A stretch of DNA of 64,000 nt from Panonychus citri (GCF_014898815.1 NW_026515433.1:1510501-1574500), one strand, 5' to 3'. Shown: positions 47,431-59,059, counted from the first letter of the stretch. Numbers and translations are program-made. Notes: generated by a model from the sequence alone, not told the origin.

Positions 47431-48666
47431 ATGGTGACCAATGGTATACCTTGTGTGAGTGTTTGTGTTGATGGTGATAGTAATGGTGATGGTAGCGGTG
47501 GATCAGGTTTACCTGGTGAACCAGCAAGTGCTAAGTCACCAATTGTTGTCAACGGTGATTTAAATGAAGGTGGTGGTGGTGGTGGTGGTTCAGGGTGTTC
47601 ATCAGTTAAAGTACCCACACCAGTGGTTTCACCAGTTAATTTTTCCAGTGGATCAAATTTACTTCAGGTGGGGATTCCGTTTCCAATAGGATTAGGTCAT
47701 GATCCACCTTTGCACCCATTTTATTCAGTTCACCCGAGAATTGGATTCGATTCAAAGGAAAATATGGAAGCGTGGAGATCACTTCCACCTTATGCCTCAA
47801 TGTATGGTGGATATGAAGGAGCAATTCTAGCTGGTGGTTATCCGATGCTAAGAAATGGATATGATTTGAATGGTTCGAGACGGAAAAATGCCACTAGAGA
47901 AACGACCTCAACTCTAAAAGCTTGGCTTAATGATCATCGGAAGAATCCTTATCCAACTAAAGGAGAGAAAGTAATGTTAGCAATAATCACTCAGATGACT
48001 TTGACACAAGTGTCGACATGGTTTGCCAATGCTCGTCGAAGGTTAAAAAAGGAAAACAAAATGACTTGGTCACCTCGAAATCGATGTGATGACGATGAAG
48101 ATGAAGAAGATGATAATTGTAAAGAAGGTGATTATGGTTCTCTAAATGAAAGTAGATCTAAAGAACCCGAACTACTTGTTGATGATTATGATTCATCTTC
48201 AGATTCAATTGAAAAGAAACGATTCAAACGGGATGAAACAAATTCTGAACCGACAATTTTATCAACTTATCCTGGCCATCTTGGTATTCATCATAATCAT
48301 CATCATAATCATCATCATCAACAGCATCTTTTTAGCCAACGAATTCATCCACTTTCACAACAAATTTCATCGTTTAACCAAAATCAATTAGCTCATCAAT
48401 CAGCTCATCAACCACCACATCAAGCACCAAATCAACCAGCACATCAATCAGCTCATCATTCAGCTCATCATTCATCACCATCACCAACAAACTCATTAAC
48501 TTATTCATCCTCACCACCGCATTCGTCAACAAGTGTCACTATTGACCACAACCAGAACAGTAAATCGGCTTCTAATGGTCACGATCAACCCATAGGCACT
48601 TCAAAACCAAGGATTTGGTCAATTGTTGAATTAGCGACATCATCAAAATCATGTGAAAATGATTAA
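47431..48666 (+). CDS. iro: Iroquois-family TALE homeobox protein, copy 2 (411 aa)
   Basis: Single open coding exon. The open frame reaches back to 47224 without ATG support in the conserved region; I place the start at 47431 because copy 1 starts with the same MVTNG. Residues about 149-211 are the TALE homeodomain (KNATRETTSTLKAWLNDHRK to KKENKMTW). A Gly-rich linker with LPGEPASAKSPIVVNGDLNE is present here but absent in copy 1. The His-rich stretch is followed by an AHQ repeat (AHQSAHQPPHQAPNQP). The Iro box KPRIWSIVELAT lies at about 392-403. A polyadenylation signal AATAAA is at 48710-48715; copy 1 loses similarity just before the matching place. Sequence shared with copy 1 spans about 47308-48703. 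Nuclear transcription factor. Confidence 0.92.
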   Translation: MVTNGIPCVSVCVDGDSNGDGSGGSGLPGEPASAKSPIVVNGDLNEGGGGGGGSGCSSVKVPTPVVSPVNFSSGSNLLQVGIPFPIGLGHDPPLHPFYSVHPRIGFDSKENMEAWRSLPPYASMYGGYEGAILAGGYPMLRNGYDLNGSRRKNATRETTSTLKAWLNDHRKNPYPTKGEKVMLAIITQMTLTQVSTWFANARRRLKKENKMTWSPRNRCDDDEDEEDDNCKEGDYGSLNESRSKEPELLVDDYDSSSDSIEKKRFKRDETNSEPTILSTYPGHLGIHHNHHHNHHHQQHLFSQRIHPLSQQISSFNQNQLAHQSAHQPPHQAPNQPAHQSAHHSAHHSSPSPTNSLTYSSSPPHSSTSVTIDHNQNSKSASNGHDQPIGTSKPRIWSIVELATSSKSCEND

Positions 48667-48709
48667 CAATTTAAACTACTTTTTTTGCCCCTAAGAGATT
48701 TTTCCCCAA

Positions 48710-48715
48710 AATAAA
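48710..48715 (+). promoter_or_regulatory. Polyadenylation signal of Iroquois copy 2
   Basis: AATAAA 44 bp after the stop codon; similarity to copy 1 ends just before it. Confidence 0.5.
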
Positions 48716-48838
48716 TATGGATGACACATTATATGAGTTTTTACCTTCTTATTTATTCATCTATTGATTAACAACCAAACTAATGGTAATTACAATTTAC
48801 ACCCAACAATTTACGATCAAACCATTTAGGTTTAATCA

Positions 48839-49073
48839 ATGAAATCATTTTACTTTCCTTTCTCTTTTTTTTTTGTCTCACTTGTTTCAGAAAATGAATG
48901 AATCAAGTAAACCACTGAATTAGATTTAATTTAATTCATAGAGAAAATTGAGAAGAGAAAAAAAATTATTTCGAGTCAGGGGACATTCGGGATAAAGTTT
49001 ATCATTTGTATCATGAAAAGTTCAGTGGATAGTGAAAAAGAAATCAATTTCATTGAGAGAAATCAAATGCTAA
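48839..49073 (+). repeat. Segmental duplication, copy of 53281-53513
   Basis: 235 bp, same orientation, near-identical. Lies just downstream of Iroquois copy 2. Confidence 0.92.
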
Positions 49074-49214
49074 CCTTTAACAAAATCGTGTCTAAGTTTC
49101 AAATATTGACCTGGAATTATAATCGTAATGTGATTAGATGGATTAACCTGAAGAAAACAATTTACGAATCAATTAATCATTACAATTGAAACAATTTAAT
49201 CAACCGGATCAAGA

Positions 49215-49500
49215 ATTCTCACCTATAAGATATTTGATTTCTTACTAAATGTTCATTAAAACTTTCCGAAAATAAGTTTTTTCTTTCAGTCGACAATTCG
49301 AACCAGAACTTTAACTTAAATACGCGAACAAAATGTCCAAACTATAAAATAAAAAATCTTCCCCTGGATTAAGAAAATATTTCAACCTTTTTAGAGTCAA
49401 TGGATTAATCCAATGGATTAGCCGGTGGCAAATACAAACCAAACTGGGAAAACTCTGTGACAAATATAAATTTAGTTCAACCTAAAGGGTTTGACTGTAT
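49215..49500. mobile_element. Rearranged fold-back element copy
   Basis: 49340-49500 matches the right arm of the fold-back element at 53911-54297 in direct orientation. 49215-49345 matches its central part in inverted orientation. A short copy of the outer end (ATCAAACCATTTAGGTT) is at about 48815-48832. Confidence 0.6.
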
Positions 49501-49740
49501 AATAAAAGGTTAATCATCATTTGCAATAGGTAAATGTCATGATATACAAATGTGTTTATTTCATTTTCTTAACACTAATGGTAATTTAATTTGTATCGTT
49601 AATACAATCAAAAAATCAATGTGATTGTTTGTAAACAACATTTCAGTTAATTTAAAACATTAACCAAACTAATTAGCTTATTGATAATCAACTAATAACA
49701 TGAATAATATTGTAAAACATATAATATATGTGGTTTATTA

Positions 49741-49835
49741 TACAATATGGTTCAATTATCACAGGTAAATTGTTGCTTTGGTTGTTATTGTATCTGATTG
49801 ACAATCAATTTTCATTGTTATCGTAATCAAATATG
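49741..49835 (+). repeat. Direct repeat left of the Iroquois pseudogene
   Basis: About 90 bp, similar and same orientation to 50461-50552 (shared TTCAATTATCACAGGTAAAT and GATTGACAATCAATTTTCAT). The Iroquois homology begins within a few bases of its right end. Confidence 0.85.
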
Positions 49836-49837
49836 GC

Positions 49838-50449
49838 CAAGTGTTTGTGTTGATGGTAGCGGTGAATCAGGTTTACCTGGTGAACCAGCAAGTGCTAAGT
49901 CACCAATTGTTGTCAACGGTGATTTAAATGAAGGTGGTGGTGGTTCAGGGTGTTCATCAGTTAAAGTACCCACACCAGTGGTTTCACCAGTTAATTTTTC
50001 CAGTGGATCAAATTTACTTCAGGTGGGGATTCCGTTTCCAATAGGATCCAGTTTTGCGACCATTTTATTCTGTTCACCCGAGAATTGGATTCGATTCAAA
50101 GGAAAATATGGAGATCACTTCCACCTTATGCTCGCAATAATCACATCATAATCATATGACGGCGACACGGTTTGCCAATGCCCGTCTAAGATTAAAAAAG
50201 GAAAACAAAATGAATGAATGGTCACCTCGAAATCGATGTGATTACGATTCAATTGGAAAGAAACGTTTCAAACGCGATGAAACTAATTCTGAACCAACAT
50301 CCTATCCACTTATCCTGGTCATGTTGATACTCATCATAATCAGCACCATAATCATCACCAACAGTATCTTTTAACCAATGAATTCATCCACTTCCACAAC
50401 AAATTTCATTATTAAACCAAAATCAATCAGCTCATCAGCCAACACATCA
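49838..50449 (+). pseudogene. Truncated Iroquois pseudogene
   Basis: Homology to Iroquois copy 2 starts at about codon 10 (SVCVDG) and ends in the AHQ-rich stretch. It carries the linker LPGEPASAKSPIVVNGDLNE, so it derives from the long form. After VGIPFPIG it has deletions and shifts: most of the homeodomain is gone, with stop codons near 50149-50160. RFANARLRLKKENKMNEWSP survives in another frame, followed by a shortened KKRFKRDETNSEPT. There is no start region, no complete homeodomain and no Iro box. Not expected to encode a working protein. Confidence 0.9.
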
Positions 50450-50460
50450 ATATACATATA

Positions 50461-50552
50461 TACAATATACAACATGTTTCAATTATCACAGGTAAATTGT
50501 TGCTTGTTTGTTATTCTGGCTGATTGACAATCAATTTTCATAATTAAATATG
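50461..50552 (+). repeat. Direct repeat right of the Iroquois pseudogene
   Basis: Partner of 49741-49835, with a small deletion near its right end. Confidence 0.85.
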
Positions 50553-50753
50553 TTCAGATAAAAAATCTATGTAACAAATTATGTATGTTTAATTGTACCA
50601 ATCAATTGGATGGACAAACTGTAACCTCAAACTTGCGGGTAAAAGTATTGACTGATTTGATTGGCAATCAAATACAATTGACAATCAAATCAAAGTGTGA
50701 AGCTTCAATGGATAAATAAGAAAATAGTTATCATAATAATAGTGCTTGAATCA

Positions 50754-50807
<54 letters not shown>

Positions 50808-51490
50808 TTCTCCTACTATCATCTGAATATCACCATGATCATGATGATCATCAATTCAAATGAAATGATATAACATCAATATTCAAAACTAAGACATTAA
50901 GACAATAATTTATTTAAAAAGCTGAGATTGTCATTACTGCATCACTTTGATATTTATGCAAGAAGATGTTGATGATAATTAGAATGATAAATAATCGATT
51001 TTGCATTTTCATCCTCTTGTTTGCTTCTCTTCTCATTCAAATTGATGCAAATTCCATTTTTCTTGCATAGACTTTTCATTGATGATGATGACAAACTCAG
51101 AGGAAGAGGAAAAAATGATCATCACTATTTATCATGATTATCATTGTTTACATGGTGATGGTGATGAGAATGCAAAATTTACATGTATTATCCTTATTGA
51201 TGATCAATTCATGGTGTAATTCAGCATTCAATTCATTGGATAATAAGATGATACTGATGATGAGAGGGGAAAATAAACAAAAAAACATTTGCAAACATTT
51301 TTGCTTCTTCTATATCATCATCATCATCTTCAATCTTTTACTCTTGTATTTACTTTTCCATCCACTGAATGTTGATCTTCATCCCTATCAACACAAAAAC
51401 AACAACTTTATCATCATCCTGATCATTTCCCTTTGCATTATCATCATCAAAATGAATCAATGTTTAACCCGGAAATTGATTGTAATGGCA
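50553..51490. other. Intergenic with GA tract
   Basis: Contains the GA run 50756-50804 and low-complexity open frames. No gene supported. Confidence 0.55.
50756..50804. repeat. (GA)n microsatellite, 49 bp
   Basis: Uninterrupted GA run. Confidence 0.95.
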
Positions 51491-51951
51491 ATCAGGGCAA
51501 TGTTAATGTTATTTACTTGTTATACATTCAATGGGACATATGATTCCGTTTCCTATTTTTTTTGCTTCATTTTCATTGACAATCAATAATCACAAACAAC
51601 AACAAACTTGCTGATTATGTAAACAAAGCGGAAATGAAATAAGAGTCCACTAGGATGAGGATAATGACCAAATGGATGACCATCATATCTGTGAACATGA
51701 TTATCACTTTACCTTTAAACCTGGGAAATTAATTGTGATTTAACATGATTGATAAACAATTTACCACCCACAACAATTTAGCCCCCTAGGCAATTTATCA
51801 TGACATTTTATCATGAGCACAATAAACAACTCAGTTAACAGTTACTTTTTTTGCAACTTTCCAAAAGCAATAACATTTATCTTCATCATCATCATCGTTA
51901 TAAGAAATGGCACATCAGAGTAATGATGATAAGGAAGATCAGAATGATGAG

Positions 51952-51987
<36 letters not shown>

Positions 51988-52183
51988 GCAAAGTAACAAC
52001 ATTAAATTGAAGTTAAGCCAGAAAATGAAATAACATGATGTTTTTCAGGTAAGATATTGGATTTTTTTTCTTGAAATTGAGACTGAAAATGATAAAATAT
52101 TTCAATTCTGACTAAATGATCATCTCATGATTAACAGCAATTAATATCAGGTAAAGATCAATGTCTTGTAATAACAATTTAAC
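51491..52183 (+). repeat. Segmental duplication, copy of 46201-46669
   Basis: Same orientation. Differs mainly by about 240 extra bases at 51686-51927 and a shorter CT run (51956-51986). Confidence 0.9.
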
Positions 52184-53280
52184 AATTCAAATCATGTTTG
52201 CAAGTTTAATGTAATTTTATTTATATTTTTTTACTCAAAAAAAAGATGAGCAAAAATTTTGTTCAAACTTTAATTCATCATCTTGATTTCATCTTATTTA
52301 AACTTTACCTTTTCCGGGTTATCAGATAAAACTTCATTCATTTAACTTACGATAATGTTTTTCATTCACTGGACCCAATTTTTGACATGTTGACCTTTTT
52401 TTTATATCTTATATAAACTGTTACCTCGATTTAATCAATTTGAGTAACTTTTAATTGCAATCATTTTGATTGTGAATCAGTGATTGGAGAAGAAGCTGAA
52501 AAATTTAGATTAAGTTTTGTAAGTAATTCGAGAAGTGATTCCTCTTACTCAGTTTATCTACATGATGATGATTATGATGACCGGTAATCGATTCCATCAT
52601 CATGATCGTCCTCGTGGTTGAGTGTTTCAAGAAACAACAATAATCTGATTGTGGTGGTTAATCAAAAGCAATTAACTGATTGTAATCAACTTATAGTGTT
52701 GACAAGATTTGATTCCAGATAATTATCATGATCACAATTCATAAGAAAATAATCTTACTTTTTTTTCAGATTTTTTTCTTCTTCTTCTTCACAATTTAGT
52801 TGATATTTATTTTTCTCCATTGGTGTTTGGATGGACAGTAAACTGACCATTGGATCTATAATTTTTTACCTGAATTCGAATGTCGAAAAGCTTGATATTA
52901 TTATGAATGATTATTTGGAACAAAAGAAAAATTCTGAATCATGGGAAAATTCAATTTCCATCATGATAACTTTTTCTCTTTCTGTTATTTTTTTCTTCAA
53001 TGATAAACTTGTACTCAGGGAATTCTCGATTCTATTCAATTACCGATAAATTGTGATAAACATGATTCTTTTACTAGAAAATACCGAATGACCGAATTCA
53101 TGATGACGACGATGATCATCATCATCATCATCATGAGCTGATAATGATATTAAATGAAACTCAGAATTCATTTGGAAAGGAGAGAAAATCAAACAGAATC
53201 AAATACCGTCTACATTATCCATTATTATTATTCTCGATCATGATAAAGTAAACAATAACTTAATCAAATTCAGAATTATC
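52184..53280. other. Unique segment between two duplicated blocks
   Basis: Occupies the position that Iroquois copy 2 holds in the other block, but shows no Iroquois similarity. An open stretch at 52831-53049 is unsupported. Confidence 0.5.
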
Positions 53281-53513
53281 ATGAAATCATTTTACTTTGC
53301 TTTCTCTTTTTTTTTGTCTCACTTGTTTCAGAAAATGAATGAATCAAGTAAACCACTGAATTAGATTTAATTTAATTCATAGAGAAAATTGAGAAGAGAA
53401 AAAAATTATTTCGAGTCAGGGGACATTCGGGATAAAGTTTATCATTTGTATCATGAAAAGTTCAGTGGATAGTGAAAAAGAAATCAATTTCATTGAGAGA
53501 AATCAAATGCTAA
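53281..53513 (+). repeat. Segmental duplication, copy of 48839-49073
   Basis: Near-identical. The similarity resumes at about 53677 after roughly 165 bp of extra sequence (CTAACCTTTAACAA on both sides). Confidence 0.92.
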
Positions 53514-53910
53514 TACAATTTAGAAATTAAATTAAATTCATAATCAAATCACATCGGAATAGAATCATATATATAATATATACAAAAGATTCTCAATTTT
53601 CGATAAAAAAATTCTCTATTCTCTTCTGTTAGAACTTTTTTTCCCCTCGAACTTGTTATCGATTATAATTGATAAAACTAACCTTTAACAATATCGTGTC
53701 TAAGTTTCAAATATTGACCTGAAATTACAATCGTAATGTGATTAGATTGATTAACCTGATTGATCAACTTTCCTTGATTGTAGTTAAATATTGATTTTCA
53801 TAACCCAATCAACGAAACATTGAAACAAACAATTTACGAATCAATTAATCATTAATCATTACAATTGAAACAATTTAATCAACTGGATCAACCTTTTTTT
53901 ATTTTCATCA

Positions 53911-54297
53911 TATAGTCAAACCATTTAGGTTGAACCAAGTTTATAACTATCGTAAAGTTTTTTCAGTTTGGTTTGGATTCGCCATCGGCTAATCCATCGG
54001 ATTAATCCATTGACTTAAAAAGGTTGAAATGTTCACTAAATCCAAAGGAAAACTTTCTAATTAGTTAGTTTGGACATTTCATTTAAAACTATGGTTCGAA
54101 AATTGTAATAAAGATTCAGTAAGTAATCAAATATCTTATAGGTGAAAATGAACATAGAAAAAAAATCTTCCTCTGGATTAAGAAAATATTTCAACGATTT
54201 TAGAGTCAATGGATTAGTCGGTGGCAAATCCAAATCAAATTGAGAAAAACTCTGTGCTAATTATAAACTTGGCTCAACCTAAATGGTTTGATTGTAT
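53911..54297. mobile_element. Fold-back (long inverted repeat) element
   Basis: Arms of about 130-145 bp (53911-54056 and 54158-54297) are inverted copies of each other with scattered mismatches and a 14-bp indel. Outer ends are TCAAACCATTTAGGTTGA and its complement. About 100 bp separates the arms. No coding capacity, so a MITE-like or fold-back element. Confidence 0.75.
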
Positions 54298-56191
54298 CTC
54301 TTGAATTGATTGTTTGGCAAATTTGATATATAATTACGATTATAATTGTCTAATTCAATTGATAATTAACCAATAATAATCAAGCCCAATTGGGTTGATT
54401 AGTTAAATGATCATAATGAATACAATATATGATCAATAATTAAACTAATAACCATAAATATTATAGTATTGTATAATTATAATCATCAGTAGTTGTGTTT
54501 TAATTGTTGTTACTGTTTTTGATTGTCTTTATATATATAATTTTTGATTAACTTAAATCATTATTATTATATGAAACATGATCAACAATCAATGATAATA
54601 ATGATTCAACACAATGATAATAATAATCATCAACGATTGTTGATCAAAAATTAACCAACCAAATCAACAAATCAATTGGGTTAAATGATTATTGACACGA
54701 AGGTAAAAAAAAAAGTTTTATAATATAAAAAAAAACCTACAACAATCAACTAATCATCCAGTAATTGCTATGATTGTTATTATAACAATTTTCCATTAAT
54801 ATTTAAAGTTTTCAATGTGATCATTAAAATCAGGTAAAGGTAAACACAATCAAATTTAATTTAATTTCATGTATCCAAACATAATTTTCAGGTATTAACA
54901 AAAATAAAAGGATTTACAATTAAAGGTAAGACAACAATTTAAATGACCAAACAAATCATTAAATTAATCAATGAATGACTGGCAATCTAATGCATTCACT
55001 TAACTGACACAATAATAATAATTAACCATCACAATTAAGGTCATCATCATCATCACTTGAATATACAATCAGCAGTTAATTGTAAATTAAAATAATAATA
55101 ATAATAATAATAATAATTGCAACAAAGCTAAATTGCAATTGTGCAAATGGTTAATTGTAGTAATAATGAAAAGCAATCAAACAATCAAAACTGTTCATTT
55201 GCATGTTGATTAAACAGGACATTAAATTTCATCAACTGTTAACATCATCACAGTTAATCACAATCAAAAAAAGTGTACAATTTAAACTCGTTCACCTTGG
55301 TGATTAGTTAATTGTTGTTTGTCTTATTATTAACTGAACTGTCTACTCTTAAATCAACTCACAATTAACAATCAACAATTGACACATTAAATGATTAAAG
55401 AGAGAGAGAGATTGAAAAAAATTTTCCACAACTAAATCAACAAGAAAATTAAAATGATTACAATTTAAATACTCGGTGTAATTTGTTTGCCTTAATTGTT
55501 GATATATTACACGCTAAATAATATCCTTAATTGTTGTACTTGTTGAAACTGTATAACAACAACAACAACAACAATTTATCACAATTAATATTATAGTTTA
55601 TACACTTTTGTGTGTGTTGATTGCAAATAGACAATTAAATGACCTGAACAAACAATTAAGGTTTACAATCATCACTCACCTTGTTGGCTAGTTGATTGTT
55701 TAGTTAATTGTCTGATTGTTGTTTCAAACTGTGATGACAGTTACAATTAACTAATCATAATAATCAGTTAGATAGTTTTTGAGTAAACATTCAAAGTAAT
55801 CAAACAATCAAGAAAAAAAAATGATGATGATTAAAATAATTGACTTGAAACAATTTACCAAATCAAGATAATGATTAATATAAAAAAAAAAGTTAACGTT
55901 AATTGTTACAATTTAGCTAAATTTTCAACAAAATAAATACACAATCAACTAAATGATTAGTTAATCAATCATCACAAGAAGAGTCAATTTAAATTCAGTA
56001 TTGTTGGTTGACTAATCAATTAATCGCCTAATCAACATTGACACTTTATAGTAGATCAATTTTCACACAATTAGGGTTGATCATTTTGATCACAATTAAC
56101 TTTTTTTCCCCCAACAATTTAAATTACTTTAAGTTACAATTGTTATCCTATTGAAATGTAGCTTTGTTTAAGTAACATAAACAATGTTGAT
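54298..56191. other. Gene-free AT-rich DNA
   Basis: No gene seen. Includes an AAT repeat at 55090-55116 and CAA repeat near 55557-55572. Confidence 0.55.
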
Positions 56192-56940
56192 GGTCAGTTT
56201 GTTTTGACATTTTAATTACACTGATTTCATCATGAAAAGCTTAAGTGTTGACCATTGGACGTGCTGATATATTGATGGTCAAGAACGAAGGTCAAAGTTT
56301 AGATTATAGTTATCATGGTTTTTTAGTTATCTGTCTTTTGTCTGTCTTTTTTTATTTAGATGGTTTTTATGTTGCTAATTTCCAGACCTCTAGAACAGAG
56401 GTTTAAGTGACCAAGGGTCAACACTTTGCTATTGAAAACAACAACAACAAAGGTCAAATTTACAAGTTTATTGGTCAGTTCTGGAAGAGTAAAAATAAAA
56501 AGCAGATATAATAAAATGCTAAGAAACAATTTTCTCGAGGCGATGGACTAGACAAAAACTCAATGTCCAGTGGACTGTTGTTGGTGAAGATGTTGATTGC
56601 TGACCATTGATCTGTATATAGTCAATGGAAGATGAGAAAACAGAAAACTCTGAATGGGGAACAGAGTAAGACTTTATGGATCCATAACAATAAATTGGTA
56701 ATCAATTGATTGTTACTTTTGACCAATTGTTTTGACCATCAAAAGTTGTAATCATTACTTGGATTTTTTTGTTTCCATTGAAACTTTTAAGTTAAACATT
56801 GGTCAGTAAACTAATAAGATGAATCTTAAAAGTCAGTCCAAAAGAAAGCAACAAACTATAACAGCCAAAAGCCACCAAAATCAACACTGTTGACCAGCAT
56901 GCTGATTGTCCATCTCTTTTTGTAATGAAAAAAAGTGACC
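56192..56940. promoter_or_regulatory. Cluster of GGTCA/TGACC half-sites
   Basis: Fourteen exact GGTCA or TGACC pentamers occur in about 750 bp: starts at 56192, 56249, 56277, 56290, 56408, 56416, 56452, 56473, 56601, 56720, 56733, 56801, 56891 and 56936. Two are full AGGTCA (56289, 56451), and 56408-56420 is TGACC, three bases, GGTCA. About one would be expected by chance at this base composition. GGTCA is the core of nuclear-receptor sites, so an enhancer is possible. Confidence 0.45.
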
Positions 56941-57572
56941 ATTAGCATGAAATAAGGTCTAAACAAAGAAAGACACTAAACGGAAAAATCAGCGAAACCA
57001 TTGACATCTTTTCGGATGTGAAAACCCACCCAACTATCAACCATCAATTTCCATCAGTTAATTTGTCATCTTTTACCACCCTTATCAAAAACTTCACTCC
57101 CACTCCCTTGAAAATATTCACCACTTAAAGATAATAATATAATCATAATCCTAAGAATCATAATTCAGTCAGAATTTCATTTCTTTCCCTGTTTTCAATT
57201 CCATCGACTTCAACACCAATTCTGATGAACAACAGCATCGATACACTCAAAAACCATTAAAGGTAACTCTACAAATCTCCATCATCCCTCTCTCTCTTTC
57301 TCTCTCTCTCTCTTTCTCTTCCCACCATCATCTTCATCTTCCCTCCGATAGAGTAGGAAGAGGATGAAAATAATATTCCCATTGGAGGTTATATTTACTC
57401 ACTCATAGTGAATGAAAATGATGATATAAGTTTTTCCTATGGTAAAAGAAAATGAATTGCAAACAAAACTAATACACTTCAATTGACTTTGAACAATATT
57501 CAATTCTATTAGTGTGAATCGCTTTGATTATTGAATATATATGGAAGTTAAATTGTTACTTCAATTGTTGTA

Positions 57573-57577
<5 letters not shown>

Positions 57578-57626
<49 letters not shown>
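57578..57626. repeat. (GA)n microsatellite, 49 bp
   Basis: Uninterrupted GA run. A shorter CT run follows at about 57788-57810. Confidence 0.95.
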
Positions 57627-57635
<9 letters not shown>

Positions 57636-59012
57636 TAAGCAAGAAAAATGATTCTCATAATTTAGATCACAAACTGAACATCAATCAACTTTATATTAAC
57701 AGTTTGACAATGTTTTCTTTTCTGTAGAATAGAATAAAAAAAAACTTTGAGACACTTTTTCCATCCTCATCTTCATCTTCATCTTCATCTCTCTCTCTCT
57801 CTCTCTCTCTTCAAAAATGATGATCCGGATATGGAAGGAAAAAAGTAGATGACAGTATCCATCTTTATCTATGTTGATGTAATAATTTTTTGTCTTCTCA
57901 TCAAAAAATTTATCATCATCTTGATCATTAAGATGATGATGATTATAACTGTTCTTATATGTATTTGTATCAATGTTTCAAAGATAATTACATCACTTTT
58001 AATATGAAAACAATGGTTGATAAGGAAGTCGAGGTGATGATGAAAAAAAAAGGTAAATGTTGTGACAGAATCATGAAGATGATGAGGATGTCATTTTCAT
58101 CTTCATCATTAGTATATTTATTTACCTTTTTATCTTCTCTTCTCATTTCATCATGAGCATCTTTTTCGTGTTTACATGTTAATTGATGTTCTAATGTTGT
58201 TGTTATCTGTATTATTATCGAAGTTGGAAGAGAAAGAAGAAGAAAAAGAAAAAAGAAAAAGGAAAAAAAAGTAAACTTGAGAAACTTAGAACTTGGAACT
58301 TTTTTTTCTTCAGCTTCTCATTAGAACTTTTTTTTTCACCATCATGAAGATAAACATGATGATGAGCATGATGATAGTGATAATAGTGGTGGTGGTGGTG
58401 GTAAATTTCACAACAATAACATTGAAACAAGAATGAAGATGAACAAGAGAGTGAGAGAGAAAAAAGTTCATCGAAAAATGACAAGAACTTTTTTTCTCCA
58501 TGTAATGAAAAAGAGAAAGAGAAAAACAAGAATTTCTTTGACAGATAAAAGAAGATGAAGAAAAAAAAAATCTTCTCTCATCTTTAGTCCATCTTAATGT
58601 TCATTTTATCATCATCATCATCATCATCAAATTCATTAAGATCATCATCAAGGTTAATCTTAATAATAATGTTTCGAAGTAGCAAAAAAAAAACTTCTCC
58701 GGAAACAGAAACATTAAAATGTCCACTTTTAATCCTCTTATATAAACAACATTCAGATTAAGATTACCTGGAAAACCAAGATAAAGATTCTGATGATGAT
58801 GACATTCATTACATGAAAAAGATGATAAAACAATTAGTATTAATTATATTTCGTCATCGTCAACAAATCCATCAGTATTCACCTTGCAACTCAATTGTTA
58901 CTCTTGGATTTTAATTGTTCATCTCAATTTAAGGCTTCTTGTTACCAGCAAAGATTAACACTCTTATCAATTATGATTATCATAATAACTTATTAATAAC
59001 TTATTATTTCAA

Positions 59013-59014
<2 letters not shown>

Positions 59015-59055
<41 letters not shown>
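59015..59055. repeat. (CT)n microsatellite, 41 bp
   Basis: Uninterrupted CT run. Confidence 0.95.

Positions 59056-59059
<4 letters not shown>

Noticed and set aside
57178..57262. Possible 5' UTR exon ending AAAG|GTAACT with a short ATG frame
   Set aside because: The frame stops after 11 codons and no downstream exon was found in the window.
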